Source: Roseivirga sp. UBA6061 (GTDB taxonomy: Bacteria > Bacteroidota > Bacteroidia > Cytophagales > Cyclobacteriaceae). Taken from it: a stretch of 64,000 bases of DNA. Location of the stretch: the NCBI GenBank assembly GCA_002427745.1, contig DIYF01000082.1, positions 33,046 through 97,045 on the forward strand, in the 5' to 3' direction. Numbering within the stretch: the stretch's first letter is position 1; the number at the start of each line of letters is the position of its first letter. The notes beneath the pieces were generated by a model that was given only the letters and a program-made list of their open reading frames with translations, ran no database searches and was not told the DNA's origin. Shown here piece after piece: positions 42,001 through 50,972 of the stretch. The position numbers and the translations under genes are program-made.

Positions 42001-42373
42001 ATACCAGAATGGTAACCTCGTGGAGCAGGCTCTGGAAAATGGTCAACCTATGAGTTATGTCTGGGGCTATGATAATCAGTATCCGGTAGCTCAGATTCAG
42101 AATGCCGATTACAGCACGGTGAGCCAGGCCCTGGTCAATGCAAATCTGGGTATTGGAGGGCTACTTCCAACCCAGGAAACAGCCCTTAGAAACCTCCCGA
42201 ATACCCTGGTTTCCACAATGGCTTACCAGCTTGGAAAGGGAATGATTCTCCAGACTGACCCGAATGGGCTTAATACCACTTTTGAGTATGATGCTTTTGG
42301 CCGACTCAAGCTGGTTCGTGACCCCGATGGCAACATCATCAATACCTATCAATACCACTATAAAGGCCAGTAA
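39047..42373 (+). CDS. RHS/YD-repeat secreted protein without a C-terminal toxin tip
   Basis: 1,108 residues with a signal peptide (IMLLVMALGAFSQ). The N-terminus PSPTAASIIKAGEINANKFTGTPNISIPL and the block ISLSYDARGIKVDDVPGWVG are typical of Bacteroidota RHS-like shells. A long beta-rich middle contains ITYPTGGSTEFEME and LRVKRISQ. It ends abruptly in YD repeats (FEYDAFGRLKLVRDPDGNI) without the RHS core or a variable tip. The stop is followed one base later by an ATG in frame with the next RHS gene, and the longer reading frame of that gene overlaps. The pair therefore resembles a split shell, comparable in layout to TcB and TcC of Tc toxins; that comparison is inference. Confidence 0.85.
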   Translation: MRKINLSIMLLVMALGAFSQDLQDMMPPSPTAASIIKAGEINANKFTGTPNISIPLYTVAYHNMAVPISLSYDARGIKVDDVPGWVGTNWSMSAGGVITRSVRGLADDRVSEGYFTTRPAFESGGLTKVDEFRRYDRGERDGDPDLYNFSFPGGSGKFMIDQNKKIHVFPHQKLKIEFLTGTTVDGGFKITTTSGTTYTFDAVEYTQVSSSGNLSGDSYVSSWYLSKMENAIYPGKYITFSYVDLPLIANMVKLKSYSATRYYHGGGYFPANQHTVISTRFGSYETKRLTGIQWGTGSVEFIANTERLDLAGDNHLDKVVVKDNLGTVVKEYALSYGYYSGENKLRLDSLQEFGDNQTAYPPHVFAYEGSSLPDYNSTGQDYWGYYNGKDSNLDLLPIQWVDVYETYATAPAQEHFYRIGGADRQPVESFLKRGLLQSITYPTGGSTEFEMESHRYSNKVSDLLPIHFQADFSCALANVRCDFVNDYDYLVNRFGNQILNTDSELVQSEGGGDPIFHVQTQNFQVVDAQRIVFDIDIEAYGQNYTTTLPYVKLERQNGANWDLIFNVAGASSSTRIEDLAVGTYRMTTYAADEYGLDTDKAKLKASWYVPTGITDLYGPGLRVKRISQREDPSTPQVNIREYEYTDESGASSGLLYSELMFSYRKHSIMVDNGWEFYRPLLLQSSTSRFQHFQSPIGYSRVTEIFGENGENGKVVDLYNTNPQSILDFVGPDYIEQYAADEHPFAPSFYATWDLGQLLESTVYRRKNVGETGVDYKKLTHTKNTWSFARGEVIRGLAVASVNIHDGTSTIDLIGNLAYMIINYGVTPIWDQLIKTEQTAYSSWGAGVTTVTDISYGGVDGHLQVVSQSVTGSDGIKNTTEYSYPLDYYDEVSETSIHPFANGLVANNMHGAVIEELMFRGNGNDRQIIGGKLTKYDATALQPHEIFALKAGGSTTLFESGFLKSTSYTGTGSTMDANYEERIRFKYQNGNLVEQALENGQPMSYVWGYDNQYPVAQIQNADYSTVSQALVNANLGIGGLLPTQETALRNLPNTLVSTMAYQLGKGMILQTDPNGLNTTFEYDAFGRLKLVRDPDGNIINTYQYHYKGQ

Positions 42374-42485
42374 GATGTACCGGAACACAACACACAAAAA
42401 GACCTCTGAGCTCAGTGGTCCTGCCGGACCCATGTCTTCTCAGCATACTTCAACCGACAGATTCTCGCTTCTCAACCTGATGGAT

Positions 42486-45400
42486 ATGAAAACAGTCAAT
42501 AAGAATTTAATCCGCCTTTGCATGCTACTGCTTTTGCTCGGTGGCGTATGGCATACTGCTTCAGCTCAACTTGAAGAGGGAGGAGGCCCCGGTGGTCCGG
42601 GAGGCTCGTTTACCATTACGGGCCCAACAAGTGCCAATCTGAATGAGTCAAAAACTTACACTATTTCGGGTTCGGGCATTTCCAGTGTCAACTGGATAGT
42701 GAGTAAGGGTACCATTACCTCTTCCAATAACAGTTCAGCGACTGTTACCTGGAACCAGACCGGTACGGGTAACATTTATGCCCTGGTCACGAATACCAGT
42801 AACCAGACTGATCCCGTAGATGGCGTTTTTGTAACCATAACCAATCCGGCACCACCAGTGCCGCCTGCCGCGAGCGTAAGTGCCCTTAACAATTGTGGGG
42901 TTACTACAATTTCACGTTCCAACCCGCCCAGTGGTATTACCTGGTACTGGCAGGGAACCAGCTCTAATGGCACCAGTACCTCCAACTTGTCAGCTTCTTA
43001 TGCAGTCACAACTGCGGGTACCTATTATCTGCGGGCGCGAAACAGCTCCGGGGTTTGGAGTACTACTTCAAGGGGAATTACTGTAACAATTGATCAGGTA
43101 CCCGGGACACCGGGAACTGTTACGGTCAGTAACAATTGCGGCAATACCGTTTTAACACGGCCAAACCCTCCTAGTGGAACCACCTATTACTGGCAAAGTT
43201 CCTCTTCAGGCACCAGTACCTCCAATTCAGCCAGTACCATAACCCGTACAAGCGGCAGCGTTTATTATCTGAGAGCCAGAAACAACAGCAGCGCTTGCTG
43301 GAGTACTGTGAGAACAGTGAACTATAGCGTCAATACCGTGCCCTCCACGCCTCCAACACCTTCGGTTTCCAATAACTGTGGTAACACCGTACTGACCCGG
43401 GCTAACCCTCCTTCAGGATTTACCTACTACTGGCAGAGTTCATCTTCAGGGACGAGTACTTCAAATTCGGCAAGTACAGTGACCAGAACCAGTGGAAGTG
43501 TCTATTATCTGAGATCAAGAAATAACAGTACAGGTTGCTGGAGTAGTATCAGATCGGTGAGCTACAGTATCAATACTGTTCCGGCTACCCCTCCCACTCC
43601 TTCAGTATCCAATAACTGTGGCAATACAGTATTAACGAGAGCCAATCCTCCTTCAGGATTTACCTACTACTGGCAGAGTTCATCTTCAGGGACGAGTACT
43701 TCGAATTCGGCAAGTACTGTAACCAGAACCAGTGGAAGCGTCTATTATCTGAGATCCAGAAATAATAGTACAGGATGCTGGAGTAGTATCAGATCGGTGA
43801 GTTATACGCTAAAGACGGTACCCTCTACGCCTCCGGCCCCAACGGTTACAAATAATTGTGGCAATACGGTATTGACAAGGTCGAACCCGGGGCCTGAGAC
43901 GACTTATTACTGGCAAAGCTCTGCCTCCGGAACGAGTACCTCCAACTCTGCCAGCTCTGTAACGAGAACCAGTGGCAGTACTTACTATTTAAGAGCTTAC
44001 AATACAACCAGCGGGTGCTGGAGCACTGCCCGTACCATTAGCTACAGCATTAATACAGCTCCGGCTACACCACCGGAAGTCATTATCGGGAACAATTGCG
44101 GCAATACCGATTTGATCAGATCAAACCCTCCTTCCGGTATTACCTATTACTGGCAGAGTTCTTCTTCCGGCACCAGTACTTCCAATTCGGCTACCACGCT
44201 CAACCGTACCAGTGGCAGTGTTTATTATCTGAGGGCAAGAAACAACAGCACCCACTGCTGGAGTCCTGCAAGAACCATCAGTTACAGCATTAACAGTTTG
44301 CCAGCTACTCCTCCGGTACCTTCAGTAAGTGAAAATTGTAATAACACTGTTTTAACCAGGGCCAACCCTCCCTCAGGTTTTACCTACTATTGGCAAAACT
44401 CGGGTTCAGGCACCAGTACTTCCAATTCGGCAGGTTCGGTGAATCGTTCCAGTGCCGGTACCTATTACCTCCGGGCACGCAATAATTCGACTCATTGCTG
44501 GGGTACTGCTGTTGCGGTTACTTATGGGTTTAAATCTTTACCCGCTACTCCTCCCACACCTGCTGTGGCAGAGAATTGCGGTAATACGGTACTGACCAGG
44601 TCAAATCCTCCTTCAGGATTTACCTACTATTGGCAAAGTTCTGCTTCGGGTACCAGTACCTCTAACTCAGCCAGTACAGTCAATCGTTCGAGTGCAGGTA
44701 CTTACTACCTTCGGGCCCGTAACAACAGCACAGGTTGTTGGAGCGTGATTCGATCGGTGAGCTATGGTTTTAATGCATTGCCTGCTACGCCCGCAGTTCC
44801 TTCTGTTTCTGAAAACTGTGGTGTAACTGTACTGACCAGGTCAAATCCTCCCTCAGGATTTACCTACTATTGGCAGAGCACAGGCTCCGGCACCAGTACA
44901 GCGAATTCATTTAGTAGCATTAATCTGTTTAGTGCAGGTACCTACTATCTGAGAGCCCGAAATAACTCCACCCAATGCTGGGGTACAGCCGTGGCGGTGA
45001 GTTATGGTTTCAAAACTCCACCATCAGCACCTCCTGTACCCACTGTTGCGGAGAATTGTAATAATACGGTGCTCACACGTGCTAACCCTCCTTCCGGAAT
45101 AACCTACTACTGGCAGAGTACACTCTCTGGTACCAGTACTTCCAATTCGGCTGGCACGGTCAATCGCTCCAGTGCAGGCACCTACTACCTGAGAGCACGC
45201 AACAATACCACGCAATGCTGGGGCACTGCTACTGCGGTGACTTATGGCTTCAAAGCCCTGCCTGCTACACCACCAACACCAACGGTAGCTGAGAACTGTG
45301 ATAATACGGTGCTCACACGCGCCAACCCACCATCTGGTATTACTTATTATTGGCAGAGCTCCAATACAGGTACCAGTACTGCCAGTTCAGCCAGTACGGT

Positions 45401-48400
45401 CAACCGTTCAAGTGCGGGTACTTACTACCTGAGAGCGCGCAATAACAGCACACAATGCTGGGGGCCTGCCGTAGCCGTTTCCTATGGCTTCAAAGCGCTG
45501 CCTGCCGTACCGCCTGCACCCACTGTAGCAGAGAACTGTAATAATACAGTGCTTACACGTGCGAACCCACCATCTGGCACTACTTACTACTGGCAGAGCT
45601 CATTATCAGGTACCAGTACTTCCAGTTCGGCCGGTACGGTTAATCGTTCCAGTGCGGGTACTTACTACCTGAGAGCGCGTAATAACAGTACGCTGTGCTG
45701 GGGACCTGCCAGGGCGATATCTTATGGCTTCAATGCATTACCGGCTACACCACCTGCACCTACAGCCGTGGAGAACTGTGGGAATACGGTGCTTACAAGA
45801 TCTAATCCTCCTTCAGGTTTTACCTACTACTGGCAAACCACAGCTTCAGGAACAAGCACCGGCAATTCCTCAAGCTCCTTTAATCAGAGCTCTGGCGGTA
45901 CCTATTACCTGAGGGCCCGCAATAATACCACACACTGCTGGGGTGGAGCCAGTTCGGTGACTTATGGCTATAAATCTGTTCCTGCTATACCGTCAGCACC
46001 GGTAGTGACTAAAAACTTCGGGACTACGACTCTGAGCCGATCCAACCCTCCTTCAGGAGTCACCTGGTATTGGCAGGGGACCAATGCTTCTGGTACGGCT
46101 ACTACCAATACTTCTCTCAATTACACAGTGACTACCCCGGGTACATATTACCTGAGAGGCAGAAGCAGTAGTGGCTGCTGGGGACCCGGTATAGCCGTTG
46201 CCGCCACGGTGGAATTGAATCCTCAGATCATAGTTACAGGAGACACCAATCTGGCTGGCCTGGGAGATAAAACTTCCCTGAGTACCGGGGGTGTTTATGC
46301 TACGTATACCTGGAAAAAAGACGGGGTTGCCGTAGGTACAGGTAGTACTTATGACGCTCGTGAAGCAGGTAGTTATACCCTCACCGTTACTAAGTCCGGT
46401 GTTTCCGGCTCAGGTGTAAGTACGGCTGTTGTGGTTACAGGAAGCGCAGATATTAACCCGGGAGATCACAATTATGTGATATCCACAACCATGCTGACTT
46501 CAGGCATCACCAGTGAAAACCAGGTGAACAACCTGACTTCTGATGAACGTAGTGTCAGTATCGGCTATGCCGATGGTTTGGGCAGGCCTGTTCAGACTAT
46601 AGGTGTAGAGGCTTCTCCTACAAAGCAACATGTGGTACAAGCCATTGATTATGATGTTTTCGGAAGACAGACAAAGGCATACCTGCCTTATACGACACCG
46701 GCCACAAGCAGTACCTATCAGACTAACCCGATAGGAACCGGAACCGGAGATTATACTTCGAGTCCGCAATATCAGTTTTATCAGAATGCCGTGGATGTGG
46801 CACATGACACGGCACCTTATGCTGAAACTGTACTGGAAAGTGCACCTTCTGGCAGAGTGCTCAAGCAAGGCGCAGCCGGATCTGTCTGGCAGCCTGTGCC
46901 CGGCTCTTACACTGATCATGTGGTTCACACGGTATATGAGCAAAATGTGGCCAATGAAGTACTCCACTACAAAATGGTGGGAGATGTGCCGGTATCAGAA
47001 GGATATTATGAAGCGGGCGAATTGATCAGTGTTGTGACCGTAGATGAGAATGGCAGCGAGGTTACGCAATATACGGACAAGTTTGGCCGCGTTATTCTGA
47101 AACTCATATATACTGGTGATGCAGGAAACCCTCAGGCCAGAACCCAATATGTATATGATGATTTTGGAAATCTGCGTGTTGTTCTTCCTCCTGAGGCAAG
47201 TGATGAAGTCACAGATAATAGTCTTACCAATATTCCTGCCGGCTACACGCTGGTAACCAGTGATCTGGTTGTAACGCCAGCGAACTATACAGGAGGTTCC
47301 TATATGTATGTTGAGGGAGTGTCTGTAACCGTTGATCCGGCTGTCACCCTTAGCCCGGGAGCAGAAGTGATCAAGTATGGCATTCAGAATGATTTTCTGG
47401 ACAAATGGGCCTTTCAGTACAAGTACGATAGTCGTCAACGCATGAGTGAAAAGCGTGTGCCGGGCTCAGGTTGGGTATATATGGTATATGATGAGCTGAA
47501 CAGATTGGTTGCTACTCAGGATGCTAATCAGCGCGATGACCATCAGTGGGTTTATACAAAGTATGATGTTCATTCCAGGCCTGTGGTCACTGGTTTCTAT
47601 ACCTCCGATACCGACCAAAAGGGGTTGCAGGTAGCGGTAGATACCTTCTACACTTCTCTTAACAGAGAGCCTTATGAAGTACTGGGTACCATGCTTCATG
47701 GTTATACCGATTATGCATTCCCTAAAGCGAACGCTGGTCAGGTACTTACTGTCACCTATTATGATGATTATGCTAATCTTCCTTCGGAGTTTTCAAACTT
47801 TAGTTATGTACAGGAGCTGGGGAATGGTATCAATAACCTGAATGTCAAAGGACAGGTAGTGGGTACCAAGACCAAGGTGCTGGGAACAAGTACCTTGTTA
47901 AAGAGTGTGGTCTACTATGATAACCGCTACAGGGTGCTCCAAACTATCACCGATCATCAGTTGAGTGATGCCGACCGTACTACAACCCGGTATGACTTTG
48001 CCGGAAGGGTTATCGAAACCAAGAGGCACCATGCCACAGCTCAGGCAGATACTGATGTTAAAGAGGTATTTACCTATGACCATGCCAGTCGCTTGCTACA
48101 AGCTACGCACCAGGTAAATAATGATCCTGCTGTATTGCTGGTGCAAAACGAGTACAACGAGCTGGGTGAGCTGATAGACAAGAAGCTGCATTCGACCAAC
48201 AGTGGCGCTTCCTTTGAACAGTCTGTAGACTATCTCTACAATATCAGAGGCTGGCTGACCAATATCAATGATGTGACGTTGAATGATGGAGAGGGTGACT
48301 ATTTCGGTATGAAGCTATCATATGAGGAGGCCACAGATGCTGGCAACACCCCCACTTTTAACGGTAATATCAGTGGCGCCAAATGGAGTAATTACCAGGG

Positions 48401-50588
48401 GGGTAATCATCAGAGAGATGCCTACAACTATAGTTACGATCGCATGAATCGACTGACTGCTGCCGAGTACCGTCAAAAGGTGCCTGGTACGAGTTGGATA
48501 AACAAGACAGATTTTGATGTACCGGGCATCAGCTATGACCTGAATGGTAATATTCTGAGTCTCACACGTAATCACGGGGCCGGTACAGCCATGGACGACC
48601 TGTCTTATAGCTACACCGGTAATCAATTGCTGGCGGTGTCAGATGCAGGAGATGTTTCCAAAGGCTTTAAAGATGGGAACACTGTGGGGGATGATTTTGC
48701 CTACGATGATAACGGCAATATGATCAGTGATGCCAATAAAGACATCACCAGTATCAGCTACAATCATCTCAACCTGCCCGAAACAGTGACTTTTACCGGT
48801 AGTCGCAGTATCACTTATACCTATGATGCGGCCGGCATAAAATTGACTAAGAGCGTTAACGACAACGGTAGCATTAAAACCACGGACTACGTAGGGGGCT
48901 TTATTTATGAGAACAATGTGCTACAGCAACTGGCTCATGCTGAGGGCCGTGTAAGGAAGAAGGACAGCGGTAGCTTTGTCTATGATTACTATCTGAAAGA
49001 CCACCTGGGCAACACCCGTATCACCTTTACCACTGAAAATGAGCAGGTAATCTATCTGGCCACGATGGAGACGGATGTGGCCGGTCAGCTGGACTATGGA
49101 GCCTACGAAGAGAGTCTCTTTTTGAATATGCCTGCCACCCGGGTCAATTCCCCTGCCATTGCCAATCATACAGCAGAAGCGGGTATCACAAATAATGAGA
49201 CGGCTCGTCTGAGGGGTAATGATCTGCTGAGGCAAACCGGTCCGGCTAAGCTGATGCAGGTATCAAGAGGAGATGTGGTGAACCTGGAGGCTTATGCCTA
49301 CTATACGGGCAATTATACCGACAATGGTAGTATCAATTCCGGGGCCTTTATCAGCTCAATTATCAGTGCGGTAACCGGAGCTGCCCCTGCGGGAGCCGAG
49401 ACTTCGGCTATTTCAGGAGCCATCAATGGCAATAGTGCTACGGTATTTGTAGGAAATGATGGTAACAATACACAACCCCGTGCCTATCTGAACTATATCC
49501 TTTTTGACCAGGACTTCAATTATGTGGATGCCGGCTTTGATCAGGTGACCAATGCGGCCAAAGACGGCCATGAAAGACTGACCTTACCGGCTTTAGGCAT
49601 CAATCAGGGGGGCTATCTCTATGTATATGTATCCAATGAGAGTAATAACAGCCAGGATGTATACTTCGATGATCTGCGCATTACCCATACCAAGGGCAAA
49701 GTGCTACAGGAGGATCATTACTATCCGTTTGGAATGAACATTAGTGGGCTATCCGGTACAGTTGCCTTAAGCAAGCCAAATAGATATAAGTTATCAGGTA
49801 ACGAGGAACAGACTGATTTTGACTTTAGTGTTTATGATTTTAATGCCAGGTTTTATGATCAGGCATTGGGAAGATTTATGAATGTTGACCCGATGGCAGA
49901 TGAGAGGACTTGGATAAACCCATATAATTATGTTCAAAACAATCCATTGTTAAGAGTTGATCCAGTTGGTACGCTTGATGATTACTTCGATAAGGACGGC
50001 AACTATTTAGGTACCGATGATGCTTCAACAGATGTAGTAAGAATTATGGATAAGCAAATTTGGGGTGCGGTTTCTATTAAGAGAAAGGATGGAACAGCTC
50101 TGATGACAAACGATGTCGGTAAGGAGTTATCAACAGTTTTGACAGAAACTGAACTTGAGGAAAGTTCAATAAAGAAAATATTCAAGATGTATTATAATGA
50201 GCTGGATGCTGAAAGTAAAAGCTCTGAAGAATTTACATTCACGACCAAGGAGGACAAAGAGAGTAATGTTATGAGTGCAAATACAAAGCAAAGCAAAGAG
50301 ATACTGGGTTGGAGAGCATGGACTAAAAGAACAATGAACATCAATGTTATTGAAGGAAAGGTTCACAATTCCCTAGGAACAGTAAGTAACATTAAAAATG
50401 TGATGGTGCACGAGTCACATCATTTTAATGATAACCCGAATGACAAAGTTGTGGATAGGGAATTGGATGCTATAAGGGTGCAAATGAAGCATTCAACCTG
50501 GCGTGGCACTACTCAAAGATTCAAGAATTTGATTAATGATTACAGGATTAACCTTGAGATAGAAAAATCTCATGATGAACAACGATAA
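42486..50588 (+). CDS. Large RHS/YD-repeat protein with 14 Ig-like repeats and a metallopeptidase-like tip
   Basis: About 2,700 residues. ATG 42486 (or 42480) was chosen because it gives a signal peptide (LIRLCMLLLLLGG...TASAQ); ATG 42375, one base after the previous stop, is an alternative. Order: a PKD/Ig-like domain (42600-42845); fourteen 80-residue Ig-like repeats (42870-46230); another Ig-like domain (to about 46446); a DUF6443-type block (GDHNYVISTTML ... GYADGLGRPVQTIG); YD repeats (46900-49000); an RHS-associated core (FDFSVYDFNARFYDQALGRF, NPYNYVQNNPLLRVDPVG) ending at 49970; and a 205-residue C-terminal tip with HESHH at 50409-50423 and a following VVDRELDA. The DPVG at the end of the core matches the position of the self-cleavage DPxG motif of Rhs toxins. 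It is probably exported and may deliver the tip as an effector. No immunity gene is seen. Confidence 0.87.
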   Translation: MKTVNKNLIRLCMLLLLLGGVWHTASAQLEEGGGPGGPGGSFTITGPTSANLNESKTYTISGSGISSVNWIVSKGTITSSNNSSATVTWNQTGTGNIYALVTNTSNQTDPVDGVFVTITNPAPPVPPAASVSALNNCGVTTISRSNPPSGITWYWQGTSSNGTSTSNLSASYAVTTAGTYYLRARNSSGVWSTTSRGITVTIDQVPGTPGTVTVSNNCGNTVLTRPNPPSGTTYYWQSSSSGTSTSNSASTITRTSGSVYYLRARNNSSACWSTVRTVNYSVNTVPSTPPTPSVSNNCGNTVLTRANPPSGFTYYWQSSSSGTSTSNSASTVTRTSGSVYYLRSRNNSTGCWSSIRSVSYSINTVPATPPTPSVSNNCGNTVLTRANPPSGFTYYWQSSSSGTSTSNSASTVTRTSGSVYYLRSRNNSTGCWSSIRSVSYTLKTVPSTPPAPTVTNNCGNTVLTRSNPGPETTYYWQSSASGTSTSNSASSVTRTSGSTYYLRAYNTTSGCWSTARTISYSINTAPATPPEVIIGNNCGNTDLIRSNPPSGITYYWQSSSSGTSTSNSATTLNRTSGSVYYLRARNNSTHCWSPARTISYSINSLPATPPVPSVSENCNNTVLTRANPPSGFTYYWQNSGSGTSTSNSAGSVNRSSAGTYYLRARNNSTHCWGTAVAVTYGFKSLPATPPTPAVAENCGNTVLTRSNPPSGFTYYWQSSASGTSTSNSASTVNRSSAGTYYLRARNNSTGCWSVIRSVSYGFNALPATPAVPSVSENCGVTVLTRSNPPSGFTYYWQSTGSGTSTANSFSSINLFSAGTYYLRARNNSTQCWGTAVAVSYGFKTPPSAPPVPTVAENCNNTVLTRANPPSGITYYWQSTLSGTSTSNSAGTVNRSSAGTYYLRARNNTTQCWGTATAVTYGFKALPATPPTPTVAENCDNTVLTRANPPSGITYYWQSSNTGTSTASSASTVNRSSAGTYYLRARNNSTQCWGPAVAVSYGFKALPAVPPAPTVAENCNNTVLTRANPPSGTTYYWQSSLSGTSTSSSAGTVNRSSAGTYYLRARNNSTLCWGPARAISYGFNALPATPPAPTAVENCGNTVLTRSNPPSGFTYYWQTTASGTSTGNSSSSFNQSSGGTYYLRARNNTTHCWGGASSVTYGYKSVPAIPSAPVVTKNFGTTTLSRSNPPSGVTWYWQGTNASGTATTNTSLNYTVTTPGTYYLRGRSSSGCWGPGIAVAATVELNPQIIVTGDTNLAGLGDKTSLSTGGVYATYTWKKDGVAVGTGSTYDAREAGSYTLTVTKSGVSGSGVSTAVVVTGSADINPGDHNYVISTTMLTSGITSENQVNNLTSDERSVSIGYADGLGRPVQTIGVEASPTKQHVVQAIDYDVFGRQTKAYLPYTTPATSSTYQTNPIGTGTGDYTSSPQYQFYQNAVDVAHDTAPYAETVLESAPSGRVLKQGAAGSVWQPVPGSYTDHVVHTVYEQNVANEVLHYKMVGDVPVSEGYYEAGELISVVTVDENGSEVTQYTDKFGRVILKLIYTGDAGNPQARTQYVYDDFGNLRVVLPPEASDEVTDNSLTNIPAGYTLVTSDLVVTPANYTGGSYMYVEGVSVTVDPAVTLSPGAEVIKYGIQNDFLDKWAFQYKYDSRQRMSEKRVPGSGWVYMVYDELNRLVATQDANQRDDHQWVYTKYDVHSRPVVTGFYTSDTDQKGLQVAVDTFYTSLNREPYEVLGTMLHGYTDYAFPKANAGQVLTVTYYDDYANLPSEFSNFSYVQELGNGINNLNVKGQVVGTKTKVLGTSTLLKSVVYYDNRYRVLQTITDHQLSDADRTTTRYDFAGRVIETKRHHATAQADTDVKEVFTYDHASRLLQATHQVNNDPAVLLVQNEYNELGELIDKKLHSTNSGASFEQSVDYLYNIRGWLTNINDVTLNDGEGDYFGMKLSYEEATDAGNTPTFNGNISGAKWSNYQGGNHQRDAYNYSYDRMNRLTAAEYRQKVPGTSWINKTDFDVPGISYDLNGNILSLTRNHGAGTAMDDLSYSYTGNQLLAVSDAGDVSKGFKDGNTVGDDFAYDDNGNMISDANKDITSISYNHLNLPETVTFTGSRSITYTYDAAGIKLTKSVNDNGSIKTTDYVGGFIYENNVLQQLAHAEGRVRKKDSGSFVYDYYLKDHLGNTRITFTTENEQVIYLATMETDVAGQLDYGAYEESLFLNMPATRVNSPAIANHTAEAGITNNETARLRGNDLLRQTGPAKLMQVSRGDVVNLEAYAYYTGNYTDNGSINSGAFISSIISAVTGAAPAGAETSAISGAINGNSATVFVGNDGNNTQPRAYLNYILFDQDFNYVDAGFDQVTNAAKDGHERLTLPALGINQGGYLYVYVSNESNNSQDVYFDDLRITHTKGKVLQEDHYYPFGMNISGLSGTVALSKPNRYKLSGNEEQTDFDFSVYDFNARFYDQALGRFMNVDPMADERTWINPYNYVQNNPLLRVDPVGTLDDYFDKDGNYLGTDDASTDVVRIMDKQIWGAVSIKRKDGTALMTNDVGKELSTVLTETELEESSIKKIFKMYYNELDAESKSSEEFTFTTKEDKESNVMSANTKQSKEILGWRAWTKRTMNINVIEGKVHNSLGTVSNIKNVMVHESHHFNDNPNDKVVDRELDAIRVQMKHSTWRGTTQRFKNLINDYRINLEIEKSHDEQR
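42870..46230 (+). repeat. Fourteen 240-bp tandem Ig-like repeats in the large RHS protein
   Basis: The codon for the first conserved cysteine lies at 42894, then 43137, 43377 and every 240 bp to 45777; the matching codon at 46017 encodes Phe. Each copy follows NCGNTVLTRxNPPSGxTYYWQ, SGTSTSNS, YYLRARNNST-CW and a Pro-rich linker. Repeats 3 and 4 are nearly identical in protein and DNA; the first and last are the most divergent and look like caps. Confidence 0.93.
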
Positions 50589-50972
50589 GTCATTGAGACC
50601 TAAATGTAATTGTGCAGACTGCTTCGTTTATGTCTGAGAGATTGAAGAAGTGAACAGGTCTCGCAGCTTTATTGCAAAGACCTATTGAATATGAAAAGCC
50701 AGTTCTGAAAAATAGAGCTGGCTTTTTTCTCTCCCTCCTCCGCGTTTGCAACGCGGAGGTCTTAAACCAAAACGTACCGAAATACATCATCACAGGTGAT
50801 AAAGCTCAATGACACGGAAACATTTACACCACCTGCGAGATATTTCGCGTGTGCGAGATTTATGGAATAATTGGGTGTTATAGAGTAATAGCCTGGTCAG
50901 CCACTATTAATCCTTCTTTTTCTGATGACCTTCTTTATAGCCGCGGAATAAAGGGTCAGAAAAGCAAAAACT
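50589..50972. other. Non-coding region after the RHS gene (384 bp)
   Basis: Contains a terminator (50694-50728), a 10-bp perfect hairpin with a 3-nt loop (50737-50759), a segment rich in short GCGAG/CGC words (50832-50861) and an imperfect inverted repeat (50917-50963) that ends 9 bp before the next ATG. No plausible gene was found on either strand; a 67-codon minus-strand frame covers the terminator and has no family features. Confidence 0.6.
50694..50728 (+). terminator. Terminator after the RHS operon
   Basis: AAAAGCCAGTTCT and AGAGCTGGCTTTTTT pair over 13 positions with one G-T, around a 7-nt loop, and a T-run follows. It lies about 105 bp after the RHS stop. Confidence 0.85.

Noticed and set aside
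42264-42485. Overlap of the second RHS gene with the end of the first as a frameshifted single gene
   Set aside because: The second protein has its own signal peptide beginning near 42486, so two separate exported proteins are more likely than a broken fusion.
42870-46230. 240-bp repeats as a CRISPR array or DNA-level satellite
   Set aside because: The repeats are long, in frame and contiguous, and they encode a regular protein domain; no spacers exist.
50590-50793. 67-codon minus-strand frame as an immunity gene for the RHS tip
   Set aside because: It runs through a clear plus-strand terminator and a hairpin, has no family features and is on the opposite strand to the toxin gene.
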